From Leeuwenhoekiella polynyae (lineage in GTDB: Bacteria > Bacteroidota > Bacteroidia > Flavobacteriales > Flavobacteriaceae): 64,000 nucleotides of DNA. Made by a program: the position numbers and the translations under genes. Every line of letters begins with the position of its first letter. The stretch's first letter is position 1. This document shows positions 7,460 to 17,600 of the stretch, piece after piece. The stretch is from NCBI RefSeq assembly GCF_042683665.1, contig NZ_JBHUOO010000020.1; one strand, 5' to 3'. The notes under the pieces are model-generated. The model saw only the letters and a program-made list of their open reading frames with translations, did not search any database and had not been told where the DNA came from.

Positions 7460-9607
7460 CTACAGTTGCAGATTAAAAGTGAATTTAAACGCAATATTAT
7501 CTGCGAAACTAGGCAAATGATACGCTCCGTAGCGATAGGTGAGACTCGTACCAAAACCAAATAAAATTTTATTGATCTCAAAACCACTTTCCATAAAACC
7601 TTTGTTCAATTTTCCAAAAGTCACATCCTGATGTCTGTCAATATTTGAAATATCACCAATGGCATAACGCGAAATAAACACCATTTCAGGTTTAAATTTT
7701 TCGCCCAAATTAAACGGCCTTAAGCGATGTTTAACTTGAAGTGTAGCAAGCTTATCTGAAAAGAATTCACCAAAATACATAGTTTCAAAACTATTTACAC
7801 CTGCCACCGAAAACCGCTGCATAATGGTTTGTTTAGTAGGCGCATTAGGATACGCGTGAAACAAATGTGTAAGTGGCACATCTCCAAAAGCCATTTTACC
7901 TTCGATCAGGAACTCGGTAGTAGATTTATTGAGACGCTCTACCTGATAATAGAATTTAGCGCCTACACGGGTAAAATCAAAATCCCCGTTAAACAATCCT
8001 GATATTCCCTTTGAAATCTGCGCGGTAACTTTTGGATACCCATCATAAATCTCAACCGTTCCTTTTTCTGAACGCATAAATTTACTTGACGGACTCCATC
8101 GAACTCCAAAAGTCGCTTCGGTGATATCATATTCACTGTACGACTCATCACCTAGCACAAACCGGTAAGCTTCCGTTTGTAAGACATTCGTTTTTGCAAA
8201 TTGAAATTCTGAAAGAATTTTAGGTGTGATCTGGTATTCTTGATTCAGTCTAAAGGTTTTGTAATCAAAAAACTGGGTGATATTTACCAAACGCGGTTCA
8301 AAAAGCGAGTACACGCGGCGGTCTGTCAAATAATTAAAACTTCCGGTTTCTTGCAAGTCATCACTATAACTCAGGCTTAGCCAGGCTCCATGAGACTCAT
8401 TCAACAAAACACCACCACCAAAACCATATTTTAAAACCTTGTCTTTAAAACCATATGCGGTATAACCTTCAATCCTAAAATCTTTTGAAAAATCAGCATT
8501 GGTAACACCACCAAGACCAAGACGTAAACCTTCATAATTATTATATTTTAAGGGATACGTCAAATCAAAATCGAAGAAGTCCACGGTATAATAACCTATT
8601 CCAAAATTATTGATCACCGCTAATCGACGTTCAATATTTTCGGTTTTTACAATATTATTCAGATAATCAAAACTGTTCAGATCACGTTCCGTAAGTGCTT
8701 GATTACGATACCGCGTCCAGAAATCTTCAGATTTTTGATCGGCGCCTTCCATAACTTCAATCGCAAGATTGGGATGCTCCAGTTTTTCTCCCTCGGAAAG
8801 ATTAAAGTTTGCATTATAGGAGGTCAACAACAAATAGCGCCCCTCAATAGCTTCTTTAACCGGATTATTTTGTATTGTTCCCACCGAAACTTTTCCTCTA
8901 AAGAGCGAAAGGCGTTTTGAAGTCTCCCCTTTTTCAATATAAAGCTTACTGGTTCTAGGCATATAAACTCCAACGTCCGGCAGAAATTCATAGTGTTGCT
9001 CAATACGTGCAACGAGCTCATCATTTATAGCAATATGCACTTTTTGAATCGCTAAGCTCTGAGCATCTAAATAAAGTATACCTTCTAAACCGGGTATGGT
9101 TTTAGGACGCTTAGGGGAAAAAGCAACAGCATAACCTTTCCGATCCAACACCGTTGTATCTCCAATAAATTTGTAATCATAATTTTTCAAACCCCGGGAA
9201 GAAAGCGGCCCGGCATAACGATAATTAAAAATCACAAAATCTTCATCGTAAAAAGACCGCGATTGTAAAGTGATGCCTAAAACTTCATAACGCGGCTCTT
9301 TAAAACCGGCCATATTAAAAGCTAACACTTCTTCTTTAAATCCGTGATACGTATTGAAATTATTCTTCGAGACTTTTTCTGTAAAAAAAGAATGCGCGTT
9401 GTTTTCCCGCTCCAGCGAATCGGTGATGATTGTTTTCTCGTATGTAGTATAGCTAAAATGATCTAGCACCTTTTGCGGGTTATTCTGATCTGCACGATTG
9501 ATGGCGAGTTGCATCAAGGAGTCTACATCTATGCTTTTTTGCTGTGCTATTGCAGCATTTTGCATCAAAAAAAGTAAAAACAAACAGAAAACAAATGGTT
9601 TAGTCAT
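7460..9607 (-). CDS. Outer-membrane beta-barrel protein, DUF5686-like
   Basis: 715 aa from the chosen ATG at 9605-9607, which gives a clean signal peptide (MTKPFVFCLFLLFLMQNAAIAQQ). A longer frame reaches 9658, but that ATG lies inside the frr terminator hairpin, so I rejected it. The mature protein resembles the DUF5686 family, which is periplasmic beta-sandwich followed by an outer-membrane barrel. The C-terminal 350 residues alternate aromatic and polar residues and end FKFTFNLQL, as barrels do. Family members often have an N-terminal carboxypeptidase-regulatory-like domain, which is absent here. Function is unknown and the family name is from memory. Confidence 0.65.
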   Translation of the reverse strand: MTKPFVFCLFLLFLMQNAAIAQQKSIDVDSLMQLAINRADQNNPQKVLDHFSYTTYEKTIITDSLERENNAHSFFTEKVSKNNFNTYHGFKEEVLAFNMAGFKEPRYEVLGITLQSRSFYDEDFVIFNYRYAGPLSSRGLKNYDYKFIGDTTVLDRKGYAVAFSPKRPKTIPGLEGILYLDAQSLAIQKVHIAINDELVARIEQHYEFLPDVGVYMPRTSKLYIEKGETSKRLSLFRGKVSVGTIQNNPVKEAIEGRYLLLTSYNANFNLSEGEKLEHPNLAIEVMEGADQKSEDFWTRYRNQALTERDLNSFDYLNNIVKTENIERRLAVINNFGIGYYTVDFFDFDLTYPLKYNNYEGLRLGLGGVTNADFSKDFRIEGYTAYGFKDKVLKYGFGGGVLLNESHGAWLSLSYSDDLQETGSFNYLTDRRVYSLFEPRLVNITQFFDYKTFRLNQEYQITPKILSEFQFAKTNVLQTEAYRFVLGDESYSEYDITEATFGVRWSPSSKFMRSEKGTVEIYDGYPKVTAQISKGISGLFNGDFDFTRVGAKFYYQVERLNKSTTEFLIEGKMAFGDVPLTHLFHAYPNAPTKQTIMQRFSVAGVNSFETMYFGEFFSDKLATLQVKHRLRPFNLGEKFKPEMVFISRYAIGDISNIDRHQDVTFGKLNKGFMESGFEINKILFGFGTSLTYRYGAYHLPSFADNIAFKFTFNLQL

Positions 9608-9642
9608 TATTACAGAAGGACTTAAGTGTCTAAAAATACTAT

Positions 9643-9667
9643 AAAAAAAGCGACCCATGGGTCGCTC
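9643..9667 (-). terminator. Terminator of frr
   Basis: Perfect palindrome GCGACCCATGGGTCGC (9650-9665) followed on the minus strand by seven T residues. It lies 23 nt past the frr stop, a textbook Rho-independent terminator. Confidence 0.88.
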
Positions 9668-9688
9668 TTAGCATGAGTTTAACGTGAA

Positions 9689-10252
9689 TTAAACGGTAAG
9701 TATTTCTTTTTCTTTAACTGTAAGAATATCATCTATTTTCTTGATGTGTGCGTCAGTTAAATCTTGAACGTCTACTTCTGCATTACGACATAAATCTTCC
9801 GCAAGACCATCTTTTTCTAACTTCTTAATTTCGTTGTTGGCGTTCTTACGATCGTTACGTACACCTACTTTTGCATCTTCTGCTTCTGCTTTTGCTTGCT
9901 TAACCAAGTCTTTACGACGCTCTTCTGTAAGTGGCGGAACGTTAATGATAACGCTCTCTCCATTATTCATAGGATTAAAACCAAGATTAGCATTCATAAT
10001 AGCCTTCTCAATCTCATGAATCATCGCTTTTTCCCAGGGCTGAATAGAAATGGTTCTACCATCTGGAGTATTTACATTCGCTACCTGAGCTAAAGGAGTT
10101 AAACTTCCGTAATAATCAACCATAACACTGCCTAGCATTGCAGGACTCGCTTTACCGGCACGTATGTTTGCAAATTGTTTTTTAAGATGGGTAAGTGCAT
10201 TTTGCATTGCCTCTTCTGTCCCGTCTAATATAAATTGAATGTCTTCGTTCAT
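9689..10252 (-). CDS. frr: Ribosome recycling factor
   Basis: 187 aa, the usual family length. RRF splits the post-termination ribosome together with EF-G. Diagnostic features are the N-terminal helix with NIRAGKASP, the MVDYYGSLTPLAQVANV segment, ISIQPWEKAMI, and the C-terminal charged helices ending in VKEKEILTV. It lies downstream of pyrH in the conserved order rpsB-tsf-pyrH-frr. It has its own candidate promoter (10288-10320) and a strong terminator after it. Confidence 0.96.
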   Translation of the reverse strand: MNEDIQFILDGTEEAMQNALTHLKKQFANIRAGKASPAMLGSVMVDYYGSLTPLAQVANVNTPDGRTISIQPWEKAMIHEIEKAIMNANLGFNPMNNGESVIINVPPLTEERRKDLVKQAKAEAEDAKVGVRNDRKNANNEIKKLEKDGLAEDLCRNAEVDVQDLTDAHIKKIDDILTVKEKEILTV

Positions 10253-10287
10253 AGCTTTATTAAATTCTAAGATTTCTGGAAACCAGT

Positions 10288-10320
10288 CAAAAATAGTAAA
10301 TTCTCTTTGGGAAAGCTCAA
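10288..10320 (-). promoter_or_regulatory. Flavobacterial-type promoter of frr
   Basis: Minus-strand TTG (10318-10320), 22-nt spacer, TATTTTTG (10288-10295). This matches the TTG/TANNTTTG consensus at proper spacing, about 36 nt upstream of the frr ATG. Confidence 0.55.
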
Positions 10321-10392
10321 CAGAAATTAAAATGAAGCGATTTTTAATTTCTTAAAAAAGCCTCTGAGCCATTAAGTCCACTAATCGGTGAT

Positions 10393-11100
10393 TTATAAAT
10401 TTACCGTAGTACCTATATTTTCACCCGCAACAACCTTAAGTAAATTCCCCTGCTTGTTCATATCAAAAACAATAATAGGCAATTCATTCTCCTGGCTTAG
10501 TGTGAAAGCAGTTGTATCCATTACTTTCAAACCTTTCTGAAGCACATCTTCAAAACTGATGAAATCAAACTTCACCGCTTTACTGTCTTTTTCCGGATCA
10601 CTGGTATAAATACCATCTACACGAGTTCCTTTTAGTATAACATCTGCGTGAATTTCTATAGCACGCAAGACAGCAGCAGAATCTGTAGTAAAATAGGGAT
10701 TACCAGTGCCACCACCGAAAATTACTACACGTCCTTTTTCAAGGTGCCTGATTGCTCTTCTACGGATAAAGGGCTCTGCAACTTCATTGATCTTGACAGC
10801 GCTCTGCAATCTGGTTTGAATTCCCGCCTCCTCTAATGCGCTTTGTAATGCCAGACCGTTAATAACCGTTGCCAACATCCCCATATGATCACCCTGAACG
10901 CGATCCATACCACGACTAGCTCCTGCAACGCCTCTAAAAATGTTACCACCACCAATTACTATGGCAACTTCTACGCCTTTATCAAGTACTTCTTTTATTT
11001 CCTCTGCATATTCTGCGAGCCTATCGGGATCAATACCATACTGGCGTTTACCCATTAATGCCTCTCCTGATAATTTAAGTAGAATACGTTTGTATTGCAT
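10393..11100 (-). CDS. pyrH: UMP kinase
   Basis: 235 aa hexameric bacterial-type uridylate kinase of the amino-acid-kinase fold. It phosphorylates UMP to UDP in pyrimidine nucleotide synthesis. Motifs are LKLSGEALMG at the N-terminus (phosphate binding), VIGGGNIFRG, the DHMGMLATVING segment, and GGTGNPYFTTDSAA near residue 130. A -7 box (TATATTTG) lies about 20 nt upstream, and a terminator separates it from tsf, so it can be expressed on its own. Confidence 0.95.
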   Translation of the reverse strand: MQYKRILLKLSGEALMGKRQYGIDPDRLAEYAEEIKEVLDKGVEVAIVIGGGNIFRGVAGASRGMDRVQGDHMGMLATVINGLALQSALEEAGIQTRLQSAVKINEVAEPFIRRRAIRHLEKGRVVIFGGGTGNPYFTTDSAAVLRAIEIHADVILKGTRVDGIYTSDPEKDSKAVKFDFISFEDVLQKGLKVMDTTAFTLSQENELPIIVFDMNKQGNLLKVVAGENIGTTVNL

Positions 11101-11119
11101 GGTGTAGAAAAATTTTTGA

Positions 11120-11127
11120 CAAATATA
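11120..11127 (-). promoter_or_regulatory. -7 box of pyrH
   Basis: Minus-strand TATATTTG, an exact TANNTTTG match, lies about 20 nt upstream of the pyrH ATG and downstream of the tsf terminator. No -33 TTG is obvious. Confidence 0.4.
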
Positions 11128-11168
11128 AGCTTAAATGGCATTTGAGAAAAAGAAAGAAATACAACAAT

Positions 11169-11197
11169 AAAAAAGGCTGCCAATTGGCAGCCTTTTT
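11169..11197 (-). terminator. Terminator of tsf (bidirectional shape)
   Basis: Stem GGCTGCC-AATT-GGCAGCC (11175-11192) with A and T runs on both sides. It lies about 25 nt past the tsf stop. Confidence 0.85.
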
Positions 11198-11221
11198 CTA
11201 TTCTAAAATAGAATTATAAGA

Positions 11222-12187
11222 TTAAGCTAGGCTTACTCTTTTAAATCCTACAACTTCAAAATCACCTTTACTAGCAACATATTTTGCAACGTTGGTGCTT
11301 TCGTCCATAATAAATACTTGATCTAATAATGCTTTCTCATTATCAAGAGTAGTATTATCTGCAACAAAACGCTCTAGTTTACCAGGAACAATACGATCCC
11401 ATATTTTTTCAGGCTTGCCTTCAGCTTTCAACTCTTCTTTGATAGCTGCTTCTGCCTGAGTCATAACTTCTGGAGTTAACTGAGACATAGAGATAAATTG
11501 AGGCACATTCTTTTGAGTTTTACCTAAACGACCTAACTCAATATTCTCTTTTTCTATAGCTGCAATACGTGCTTCAGTTTCCGAAGCTACGAACTCAGGA
11601 TCAAAATCTTTGTAAGACAATGTAGTCGCACCCATTGAAGCAACCTGCATAGAAACAGCTTTAGCAACTTCTTCTGAAGCATCTTCTGCTTTAGATAAAC
11701 CAGTTAATGCACCAATTTTGTTACCATGAACATAAGCGCCTACAAATGCAGCTTCTAATACTTCAAAACCACCTATTTCTAACTTCTCACCAATAACACC
11801 AGTTTGCTCGATCAATTTTTCTTCTACAGTCATCCCTTTAAAGTCTGCTGCTAAGAAGGCTTCTTTAGCATCAAAGTTGATCGCGATATCACCAAGTTCA
11901 TTTGCTAACTCTACGTAAGAATCGTTTTTAGCAACGAAATCGGTCTCACAGTTCAATGAAAACACAACACCTCTGGTGTTAGCATCATTGATTTTTGCAA
12001 CTACAACTCCTTCGCTTGAATCGCGGTCTGCTCTTTTTTCAGCAACTTTTTGTCCTTTTTTACGAAGAACAGCGATTGCTTCATCAAAATCACCATCAGC
12101 TTCTACAAGTGCATTTTTACAATCCATCATACCAGCACCGGTAGCCTTCCTAAGTTTATTTACTTCTGCGGCTGTTATTTTTGCCAT
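11222..12187 (-). CDS. tsf: Translation elongation factor Ts
   Basis: 321 aa guanine-nucleotide exchange factor for EF-Tu. The N-terminal UBA-like domain contains KLRKATGAGMMDCKNAL, and the core has the EF-Tu-contacting TDFVAKND motif near residue 82. It is longer than the E. coli protein (283 aa), which agrees with the family in Bacteroidota. It follows rpsB with a large hairpin in between (12215-12260) and is closed by a terminator. Confidence 0.96.
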   Translation of the reverse strand: MAKITAAEVNKLRKATGAGMMDCKNALVEADGDFDEAIAVLRKKGQKVAEKRADRDSSEGVVVAKINDANTRGVVFSLNCETDFVAKNDSYVELANELGDIAINFDAKEAFLAADFKGMTVEEKLIEQTGVIGEKLEIGGFEVLEAAFVGAYVHGNKIGALTGLSKAEDASEEVAKAVSMQVASMGATTLSYKDFDPEFVASETEARIAAIEKENIELGRLGKTQKNVPQFISMSQLTPEVMTQAEAAIKEELKAEGKPEKIWDRIVPGKLERFVADNTTLDNEKALLDQVFIMDESTNVAKYVASKGDFEVVGFKRVSLA

Positions 12188-12214
12188 TTTAAATACGTTT
12201 TATGAGTTAAAAGA

Positions 12215-12260
12215 AAAGTCGTTTAGTTTAGTGCAAAATTGCAGTATACTAAACGACTTT
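12215..12260 (-). terminator. rpsB-tsf intergenic hairpin (terminator or attenuator)
   Basis: Perfect 13-bp arms AAAGTCGTTTAGT (12215-12227) and ACTAAACGACTTT (12248-12260). The loop contains a second palindrome, TGCAA-AA-TTGCA. On the minus strand the stem is followed by TTCTTTTAA. It sits 23 nt after the rpsB stop and 27 nt before the tsf start, so it probably reduces read-through into tsf. Confidence 0.7.
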
Positions 12261-12283
12261 AATAATTATCAAATTGTTAAATA

Positions 12284-13075
12284 CTATTCTTCTTCGTCGT
12301 TAGCTACAGCTTTTTTAGCTTTTGCCTTTGCAGGCTTAGCAGCTTTGTCAGCTTTTTTAGCGTCTCCAGACTTTTCTTTCCCAGCTTTACGCTCAGAAAG
12401 ACCTCCTACTATAGCATCAGCAACGTTAGAAATGATTTTCTCAATAGATTTAGAAGCATCATCATTAGATGGGATAGCATAATCAACCTGACGTGGATCA
12501 GAGTTGGTATCAACCATCGCAAAGATTGGAATGTTTAATTTTTGAGCTTCTTTAATCGCAATGTGTTCACGCTTAATATCAACTACAAACAAAGCTCCTG
12601 GTAGACGTGTCATATCTTCGATAGAACCTAAGTTCTTCTCTAATTTGTCACGCATACGGTTCATTTGCAATTGTTCTTTTTTAGACAAGCTATCAAAACG
12701 ACCGTCTTGTTTCATACGATCTACAGTTTGCATTTTCTTAACCGCCTTACGTATAGTTACGAAGTTAGTCAACATACCTCCAGGCCATCTTTCTGTGATG
12801 TAAGGCATTTTTGCACGACCTGCGTGATCTGCAACTATTTCTTTAGCTTGTTTTTTGGTAGCTACAAAAAGTATTTTTCTACCCGAAGCTGCAATTTTAG
12901 CCAGAGCTTCTGAAGCTTCGCCTAATTTAGCAGCAGTTTTGTATAGATTGATGATGTGAATACCATTACGCTCCATATAGATATATGGTGCCATGTTTGG
13001 ATCCCATCTTCTGGTAAGGTGACCAAAGTGTACACCTGCATCCAGTAAATCCTTTACATTTTCTGTTTTTGCCAT
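12284..13075 (-). CDS. rpsB: 30S ribosomal protein S2
   Basis: 263 aa from the ATG at 13073-13075 (MAKTENVKDLLDAGVHFGHL). The longer frame to 13111 only adds a non-conserved tail. The S2 signature is clear: VHFGHLTRRWDPNM, ILFVATKKQAKEIV, YITERWPGGMLTNF, and PIFAMVDTNSDP. The C-terminal tail is lysine/alanine-rich and acidic at the end, as in related flavobacteria. It is part of rplM-rpsI-rpsB-tsf, with a 193-nt gap after rpsI. Confidence 0.96.
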   Translation of the reverse strand: MAKTENVKDLLDAGVHFGHLTRRWDPNMAPYIYMERNGIHIINLYKTAAKLGEASEALAKIAASGRKILFVATKKQAKEIVADHAGRAKMPYITERWPGGMLTNFVTIRKAVKKMQTVDRMKQDGRFDSLSKKEQLQMNRMRDKLEKNLGSIEDMTRLPGALFVVDIKREHIAIKEAQKLNIPIFAMVDTNSDPRQVDYAIPSNDDASKSIEKIISNVADAIVGGLSERKAGKEKSGDAKKADKAAKPAKAKAKKAVANDEEE

Positions 13076-13268
13076 TTTTAAATTTAGTTTACGTTCCCGT
13101 TCTAGTAGCAATATGCAAGTGGTCTTCTAATGAATCGCCAAGCACATTTAGATGCTAAACTAATTTCCCAACGTATTGGGACAAGGACATTATTTTAAAA
13201 TTAATTTCTTTTCGCTTTCAAAAATCTGATGCAATATAAATTGCAAAAGAATTGAAACACGATTGCTG

Positions 13269-13655
13269 TTAACGTTTTGAGAATTGGAATTTCTTACGCG
13301 CTTTCTTCTGACCGAATTTCTTACGCTCTACCATTCTTGGATCTCTCGTCAACAAACCTTCAGGCTTAAGAATAAGTCTGTTTTCTGCATCTAGCTCGCA
13401 CATTGCTCTAGAAAGAGCAAGACGTACAGCCTCTGCCTGACCTGTGATACCTCCACCGTATACATTTACTTTAATGTCAAAGTTTTTATCATTTTCAGTC
13501 ATTACTAATGGCTGATTAACTTTGTACTGTAAAGTACCTGTAGTAAAGTAGTTGTTAAGCTCACGTTTGTTGATCGTGATGTTACCAGAACCAGGAGCTA
13601 AATAAACACGAGCAACAGCCGTTTTTCTACGGCCAATTTTGTGAATTACTTCCAT
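13269..13655 (-). CDS. rpsI: 30S ribosomal protein S9
   Basis: 128 aa. The N-terminal signature is IGRRKTAVARVYLAPGSG. The central VNVYGGGITGQAEAVRLALSRA and the basic tail ending FGQKKARKKFQFSKR, which reaches the P site, are all present. The start codon directly abuts the rplM stop (no spacer), so the two genes are translationally coupled in one operon. Confidence 0.97.
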   Translation of the reverse strand: MEVIHKIGRRKTAVARVYLAPGSGNITINKRELNNYFTTGTLQYKVNQPLVMTENDKNFDIKVNVYGGGITGQAEAVRLALSRAMCELDAENRLILKPEGLLTRDPRMVERKKFGQKKARKKFQFSKR

Positions 13656-14111
13656 TTACTTAAGTTCGTTAATATTAATTGCTTTAGGTTTTTGCGCTTC
13701 CTGCCCGTGATCTGCACCGGCATAAACCTTTAAATTGCGATAAATCGCACTACCTAATTTGTTTTTAGGTAACATTCCTTTTACTGCATTTTCTACGAGA
13801 CGCGCAGGGTCTTTACCGTACAATTCTTTTGCAGTTAGGCTTCTTTGACCACCAGGATAGCCCGTATGACGGATGTAAGATTTAGAATCCCACTTCTTTC
13901 CTGTTAAGTTGATTTTAGAGGCATTGATAACAATCACATTGTCTCCGCAATCAACGTGTGGTGTGTAGTTAGGCTTGTACTTTCCGCGCAAGAATTTTGC
14001 AACGATAGTAGACATGCGACCCAACGTTTGTCCTTCAGCATCAATAACAACCCACTCCTTATTTACGGTGTTCTTGTTGGCAGATACTGTTTTGTAACTT
14101 AATGTGTCCAC
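13656..14111 (-). CDS. rplM: 50S ribosomal protein L13
   Basis: About 151 aa using a GTG start at 14109-14111. The peptide then begins (M)DTLSYKTVSANKNTVNKEW, which is how I recall flavobacterial L13 starting. A longer frame opens with ATG at 14154-14156 but adds 15 poorly conserved residues. The L13 core is unmistakable: VIDAEGQTLGRMST, LRGKYKPNYTPHVDCGDNVIVINA, GYPGGQRSLTAKEL. A promoter (14178-14207) lies about 60 nt upstream. The start choice is inference. Confidence 0.93.
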   Translation of the reverse strand: MDTLSYKTVSANKNTVNKEWVVIDAEGQTLGRMSTIVAKFLRGKYKPNYTPHVDCGDNVIVINASKINLTGKKWDSKSYIRHTGYPGGQRSLTAKELYGKDPARLVENAVKGMLPKNKLGSAIYRNLKVYAGADHGQEAQKPKAININELK

Positions 14112-14177
14112 ACTGTTAATTTTAATTATTAAACATTCCATTTCCCGCTTCCACACTCACGCGCGAAAACAGGGCTG

Positions 14178-14207
14178 CAAATGTACAATTATATATTGAT
14201 TTGACAA
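14178..14207 (-). promoter_or_regulatory. Promoter of the rplM-rpsI operon
   Basis: Minus-strand TTG (14205-14207), 19-nt spacer, TACATTTG (14178-14185). This is a precise match in sequence and spacing to the flavobacterial housekeeping promoter TTG-N(17-23)-TANNTTTG. Confidence 0.65.
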
Positions 14208-14672
14208 ACGAGCTTTTGATTAATATTTAGAGTTCTGAAAATCTGATTTTCAAACTTCTAACCTTCCCCGTGAAAAACACGCTTCGTTAATTAAATACCC
14301 CAAAAGAAAAACCCGGTTCTCGTTACCGTAAATGATCTGTAAAAAAACAGCTGTTGTCTAGAAAAATTTAAAAATCAATAAACCTATTGAAAAATCCCAT
14401 AATTAGAACAGAAAATCTTAACAAAATGATAATGTTTTGATCCTATTTAAGCTGTTTTATAAAAAAAATAAGCTTTCTATAAAATACCTGTATTCCGTAC
14501 ACATTAACTATTTATTAATTTTTATTCACCTAAAACACATTTTACGTGAGTTATCAGCAATAAAACAGAATAACGCATACGTTTTTTATGATGAATCAAC
14601 AAAAACAGTGTGTCTTGTATTTTCAATATTCATTTAACCTAAATTTCATCATATAACTAAAATATATGTTAA
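14208..14672. other. AT-rich divergent intergenic region, no gene seen
   Basis: About 465 nt between the rplM promoter and the SusC gene at 14673. It is very AT-rich and has only a short frame (14437-14637) with no family signature. It must carry the promoter of the susCD pair, but no exact TANNTTTG match with a correctly spaced TTG was found. Confidence 0.5.
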
Positions 14673-17600
14673 ATGATAAGAAAATTATTCTTTATGATTA
14701 TGCTGGGGCTATTAGGGTTATCCACTCATGCTCAGCAGAAAACAGTGACTGGTACCGTAGCAGACCCTAACGGCATGCCTTTACCAGGCGTGAATGTGGT
14801 AGTGAAAAATGCCGCTAACCGTGGAGCTCAAACTGATTTTGACGGGAAATTCTCAATTGCAGCGTTCCCGGAAGAAACTTTAGTGTTCTCATTCTTAGGT
14901 TTTGAATCGACTGAACGTGTGGTAGGACAAAGCTCTGTAATAAACATTACTTTAAACCCAAGCACCGAATCTCTTGACGAAGTGGTGGTCGTAGGGTATG
15001 GCGTTCAGCGAAAATCAGATTTAACGGCATCTGTGTCTCAGGTAAAAGGAGAGGCCATTGCAGACCTTGTTACTCCAAGTTTTGAATCGCAACTTGCAGG
15101 ACGTGCCGCAGGTGTACAAATAACAACTCAAACAGGTATCATAGGTGACACTCCTCGTTTTAGAATACGAGGTATTGCTTCTATTGATTCTGGCACATAC
15201 CCATTAGTTGTTGTGGATGGTATCCCCATTGCAACAGGAGGCCAAGGAGGTTATGCCTCTTCAAATGCTCTGGGTGACATAAACCCTGCAGATATCGAAT
15301 CGATTGATATTTTAAAAGACGGTTCTGCTACTGCAATTTATGGATCGCGTGCTGCTAATGGCGTTGTATTAATTACTACCAAAAAAGGAAAAGTTGGTAA
15401 GATCAGCACCAATTATAATGTAACTGTTGGTTTCGCGAGACCAGTAAGTCAATTTGACCTACTAGGCGCAGCCGACTTTGTAACCATCAGTAATGAAAAA
15501 AGATCAAACCGAAACCAATCAGATTGGGCAGCCGGTACTGAAGTAAATACAAACTGGCAGGATTTAGTTCTTAATGATAATGCATTTCAACAAGATCACA
15601 ACCTTTCCTTTTCTGGTGGGACTGAAAATTTAAAATATTACCTGTCTTTAGGATTCACAGAACAAGAAAGCGTTGCTAAGCCCAATGAATTTACACGATT
15701 CACATACCGTGCAAATGCCGAGCAGAAAATCAAAGACTGGGTATCTATAGGCGCTAATGCTGGTATTACACAATCTGAATATTTTGGATTGAACGTGGGG
15801 ACCAACTCTCTTTCCGGAAACGTTTTTAACGCTACCCGTCAACATCCTAACGTATCGCCTTATGACGCCAATGACCCTACTGGTTACAATTTGGATGATA
15901 CTTTTCCGGATCGCATGGGACGCGGCACCAACTTGGAGACCGTAGGAGACAACATTCCTAACATTATTTTTGTAATAGAAAATAACAAATATGCCACAAA
16001 AATAAACAGATTGATCGGCAATACCTATCTTGACATTAAGCCAGTTTCTACCTTAAACTTCAGAACACAAATCAGTGTAGACAAGGCATTATCAAATGGC
16101 TATCTTTTCTGGAGCCCGATACACGGAGATGGTCGAGGTTCAAACGGGCGGGTTCAAAATAACAGTTTGGACGAAACTACTTGGAACTGGCAAAACGTTT
16201 TAAGCTATAATGAAACCTATGCGGATGCTCATAATATAAGCGTTACTCTTGTAAACGAATATCAAAAAACCAGAAGTCAAAGCTTCTTTGGTACCGGAAC
16301 CGATTTAAGTAACGAATTCTTCGGCACCAACCTTATTACAGACTCTTACGGTGTTCAAGGTTCTGGCGGGGGTATTACCGAAAATGGTCTTATCTCCTAT
16401 GCTGCTCGTCTTTCTTATAATTTTAAGGAACGCTACTATCTTCAAGGGACTATACGTCGTGACGGCCTCTCAAGACTAAGCTCAGATACCCGCTATGGTA
16501 ATTTCCCGGGAGCTTCGGTTGGCTGGAGAATAAGCGAAGAACCTTTTATGGAAGGTATTAAACATGTGGTCTCTGAATTAAAATTAAGAGGTTCTTATGG
16601 AAAAGTAGGCAACACAGATATTGGAAATTATCCTTATCTAGGTCTTTACGCTCCAGCGCCCTATGCAGCAAATAATGGAATTGGTTATTCACAGTTTGGA
16701 AACAACACCTTACAATGGGAAACTAGCGCTAAATATGATGCCGGTTTTGACCTATCACTGTTGAGAAACAAAATAAACTTTAGTTTTGATTACTTTCTTA
16801 ACGATATTGATGGCCTAATACTTGACGTGGAAACACCTCAATCTTTTGGTGTTCCTAACAACAGCTATAGAGCTAACATTGGTCAGATTGAAAACAGTGG
16901 TTTAGAGTTTACCGTAGATGCGCGTATTATTGATTCAGATTTCACATGGAATGTAGGCGCTAACATCTCATTTATTGAGAATGAGATCATAAGTCTTGTT
17001 AATGGCGCAGATCGTATCTCCAGTACTAATAACACGATAAACCGCGAAGGTGAGTCCATAAATTCAATTTACGGATACCGTTATTATGGTGTCAACCCTT
17101 CAAACGGGAATCCTGTTTACTATAAAGCAGACGGAAGTCTTGTACAGGGGAATCTGCCCGGAGCCAGTTATTCAGTTTTTGACCCGGCAAATCCGGCAGA
17201 TGTATCAACTGCAGCAGCATTAAGCGCCACTGACGACCGCTCCATTATAGGAAGATCACAGCCTAAGTATTTTGGAGGATTTAATTCTAATATGACGTTC
17301 AAGAATTTTGATTTAGGTTTCCTATTCCGTTTTAGCGGCGGAAATCAGATTTTCAATGCAACCCGCAGAGATTTATTAAATCAAAACTTTACAAACAATA
17401 GCACAGAGATTTTAGGAAGATGGCAAAGTGTGGAGAATCCAGGCGATGGATGGACCCCAAGATTATATGCTTCTACAAACACAACCACTAACTTAACGTC
17501 AACGCCTACAACTCGTTTTGTGGAAGACGCAGATTTCATTAAGCTTGACAATATTACTTTAGGATACTCCCTACCTATGTCTGAAGCAGAAAAACTTGGT

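Noticed and set aside
9608..9658. Upstream ATG extension of the DUF5686-like gene
   Set aside because: The ATG at 9658 is part of the frr terminator palindrome, and the ATG at 9607 gives a proper signal peptide.
12284..12482. Antisense frame over rpsB/tsf (11976-12482)
   Set aside because: Antisense shadow of two conserved genes; Ala/Ser-rich from codon bias and without family features.
14437..14637. A 66-aa open frame upstream of the SusC gene
   Set aside because: Very AT-rich composition, no motif, and it sits where promoter DNA is expected.
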